This document shows positions 6,668 to 7,167 of a stretch of 7,167 bases of DNA, piece by piece. The position numbers were made by a program, and so were the translations under genes. Source of the stretch: Leptofilum sp965368765 (GTDB lineage: Bacteria > Chloroflexota > Anaerolineae > Promineifilales > Promineifilaceae); assembly GCA_965368765.1 (NCBI GenBank), contig CBDUOF010000301.1, positions 1 to 7,167 on the forward strand, written 5' to 3'. Numbering within the stretch: the stretch's first letter is position 1; the number at the start of each line of letters is the position of its first letter. Below the pieces are notes generated by a model. That model did not search any database and had not been told where the DNA came from. It saw nothing but the letters and a program-made list of their open reading frames with translations.

Positions 6668-7096
6668 TTAAGCCTCCACCTTTTGGCGCAAATCGGTGCG
6701 CCACGTCAGCAGCAGCGCCAATAGCGTATCCTTTTGATCATTATCAAACAAAGCCAAACTGTCTTGCAGGGCCGCCAAATGAGCCACCACGGCCGCCTCA
6801 CGCTGGAACGCCCCGGCTGTGGTCAAGCAAACCTGCTGCGCCCGTCGATCTGTTGGATCAGGGCGACGTTCAGCCCAGCCATTTTCTGCCAGATAATCCA
6901 CAATACGGGTCATCTTGCTGTTGTCTAGCAGCAAACGGTCGCTTAAATTCCCCATTCGCCAGCCGCTATCTGTCTGCAACAGCAACAATGTGTCAAACTG
7001 TTCCGGGGTGAGGCGAAACGGCCGTAACACCTCCTGCATTCCCACCACAAGCAACACAAACGTTTCCCGCAGCGCATTAAAAATTTCTTTTTCCAT
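6668..7096 (-). CDS. MarR-family winged-helix transcriptional regulator
   Basis: At 142 residues this is a standard-length MarR protein, a dimeric DNA-binding repressor or activator. Visible parts: N-terminal dimerisation helix (1-25), LTPEQFDTLLLL (29-40), recognition-helix region LSDRLLLDNSKMTRIVDYLAENGWAERR (51-78, split by the helix turn), the wing with the typical DPTDRRAQQVCLTTAG (80-95), and C-terminal helices to 142. Its only cysteine, Cys90, is in the wing, so the N-terminal peroxide-sensing cysteine of OhrR-type members is absent and the ligand cannot be guessed. The start ATG at 7096 is supported by normal family length, but it lies only 6 nt from the -10 box, so translation would be leaderless. 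It is first in an operon with the GH13 gene. A palindrome overlapping its own -35 box suggests autoregulation. Confidence 0.93.
   Translation of the reverse strand: MEKEIFNALRETFVLLVVGMQEVLRPFRLTPEQFDTLLLLQTDSGWRMGNLSDRLLLDNSKMTRIVDYLAENGWAERRPDPTDRRAQQVCLTTAGAFQREAAVVAHLAALQDSLALFDNDQKDTLLALLLTWRTDLRQKVEA
6673..6680 (-). promoter_or_regulatory. Ribosome binding site of the GH13 gene
   Basis: On the minus strand GGTGGAGG sits 8 nt before the ATG at 6664 and is embedded in the last codons (V-E-A) of the MarR gene. It fixes the start at 6664 and indicates translational linkage of the two genes. It contrasts with the left operon, where genes 2 and 3 have no recognisable Shine-Dalgarno. Confidence 0.85.
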
Positions 7097-7102
7097 GCGC
7101 TC

Positions 7103-7130
7103 ATTATATTATCATCTGAGATATTTTCAA
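7103..7130 (-). promoter_or_regulatory. Sigma70-type promoter of the MarR-GH13 operon
   Basis: On the minus strand TTGAAA (7130-7125, 5 of 6 to consensus) and a perfect TATAAT (7108-7103) are separated by 16 nt. Only six bases (GAGCGC) lie between TATAAT and the ATG, so initiation 6-8 nt past the -10 would fall at or next to the start codon. The -35 box sits inside the palindrome at 7121-7140. Confidence 0.7.
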
Positions 7131-7140
7131 ATGAAAATAT
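7121..7140. promoter_or_regulatory. Putative MarR operator palindrome
   Basis: ATATTTTCA and TGAAAATAT are perfect 9-bp inverted arms around an AA centre, 20 bp in all. The size and AT-rich symmetric form fit known MarR-family operators. It starts 24 bp upstream of the MarR ATG and covers the TTGAAA -35 box, so a bound dimer would block RNA polymerase. That the encoded MarR binds here is inference from position and symmetry. Confidence 0.7.
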
Positions 7141-7167
7141 TGTGGTAAGATTTACAGCGATATTGGG
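7141..7167. other. Right-edge sequence upstream of the MarR promoter
   Basis: These last 27 bases lie beyond the operator. No gene start or clear promoter for a rightward gene can be supported, although a divergent gene just outside the window is possible and would share the operator. Confidence 0.4.

Larger units (their letters stand above)
169..7025. repeat. Dispersed highly iterated palindrome ACGGCCGT (13 exact copies)
   Basis: Exact copies begin at 169, 1499, 1852, 2013, 3520, 3859, 4648, 4812, 4947, 6077, 6306, 6526 and 7018. One-mismatch forms begin at 1659, 2358, 4038, 4760 and 6789. About 0.11 exact copies are expected by chance in a window this size. The copies lie in all five genes and in all three codon phases: Gly-Arg (169, 1852, 3520, 3859, 4648, 6077), Thr-Ala-Val (2013, 4812, 4947, 6306) and Arg-Pro (1499, 6526, 7018). 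This argues against a protein-level cause. Density is about 1.5 per kb left of 4790 and about 2.5 per kb right of it. Confidence 0.9.

Noticed and set aside
6915..7148. 77-codon open frame on the plus strand over the MarR start and promoter
   Set aside because: It overlaps MarR coding sequence and the operator and has no domain; a shadow frame.
7123..7151. Rightward promoter with TAAGAT as -10 for a divergent gene
   Set aside because: The -10 matches only 4 of 6 and the -35 is very weak; no downstream gene is visible.

Overview
The window looks like a bacterial chromosome fragment, most likely from Chloroflexota (Anaerolineae-type). The reasons are the SIR2/nSTAND gene pair, Pro/Thr-rich extracellular linkers and TolB-like propellers. 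This placement rests on protein style remembered from that phylum, not on a search. No rRNA, tRNA, CRISPR array, insertion sequence or rho-independent terminator was seen.

Left part (1-4769, + strand, comparatively AT-rich): three tightly packed genes, all in one reading frame. First is a SIR2-like protein whose 5' end lies outside the window and which carries an effector-associated (EAD-type) helical domain inserted in the middle of the SIR2 fold. Second is an nSTAND1-type STAND NTPase with one transmembrane segment, an Ala/Gln-rich stalk and a six-unit TolB/PD40 beta-propeller. Third is a membrane-anchored polysaccharide deacetylase (CE4/NodB). The gaps are 18 and 6 nt, no Shine-Dalgarno sequence precedes genes 2 or 3, and each junction holds a single in-frame TAA. 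The set reads as a candidate conflict or signalling cassette. A probably extracytoplasmic propeller would sense, the cytoplasmic NTPase would switch, and the SIR2-EAD protein would be effector or adaptor. The deacetylase is either a passenger or a cell-envelope arm. The SIR2 protein lacks the usual Asn and His catalytic residues in the part visible here.

Right part (4793-7096, - strand, GC-rich): a two-gene operon of a MarR-family regulator followed, 3 nt later, by a cytoplasmic GH13 alpha-amylase-family enzyme with all three catalytic acids. Its promoter is visible near the right edge: a TTGAAA/TATAAT pair overlapping a 9-bp-arm palindrome that looks like a MarR operator. The -10 box is so close to the ATG that the regulator mRNA is probably leaderless. 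The two operons converge with only 23 bp between them.

Across both parts the palindrome ACGGCCGT occurs 13 times, about 100 times more than chance, on both strands' genes and in all three codon phases. It behaves like a highly iterated palindrome comparable in kind to cyanobacterial HIP1.
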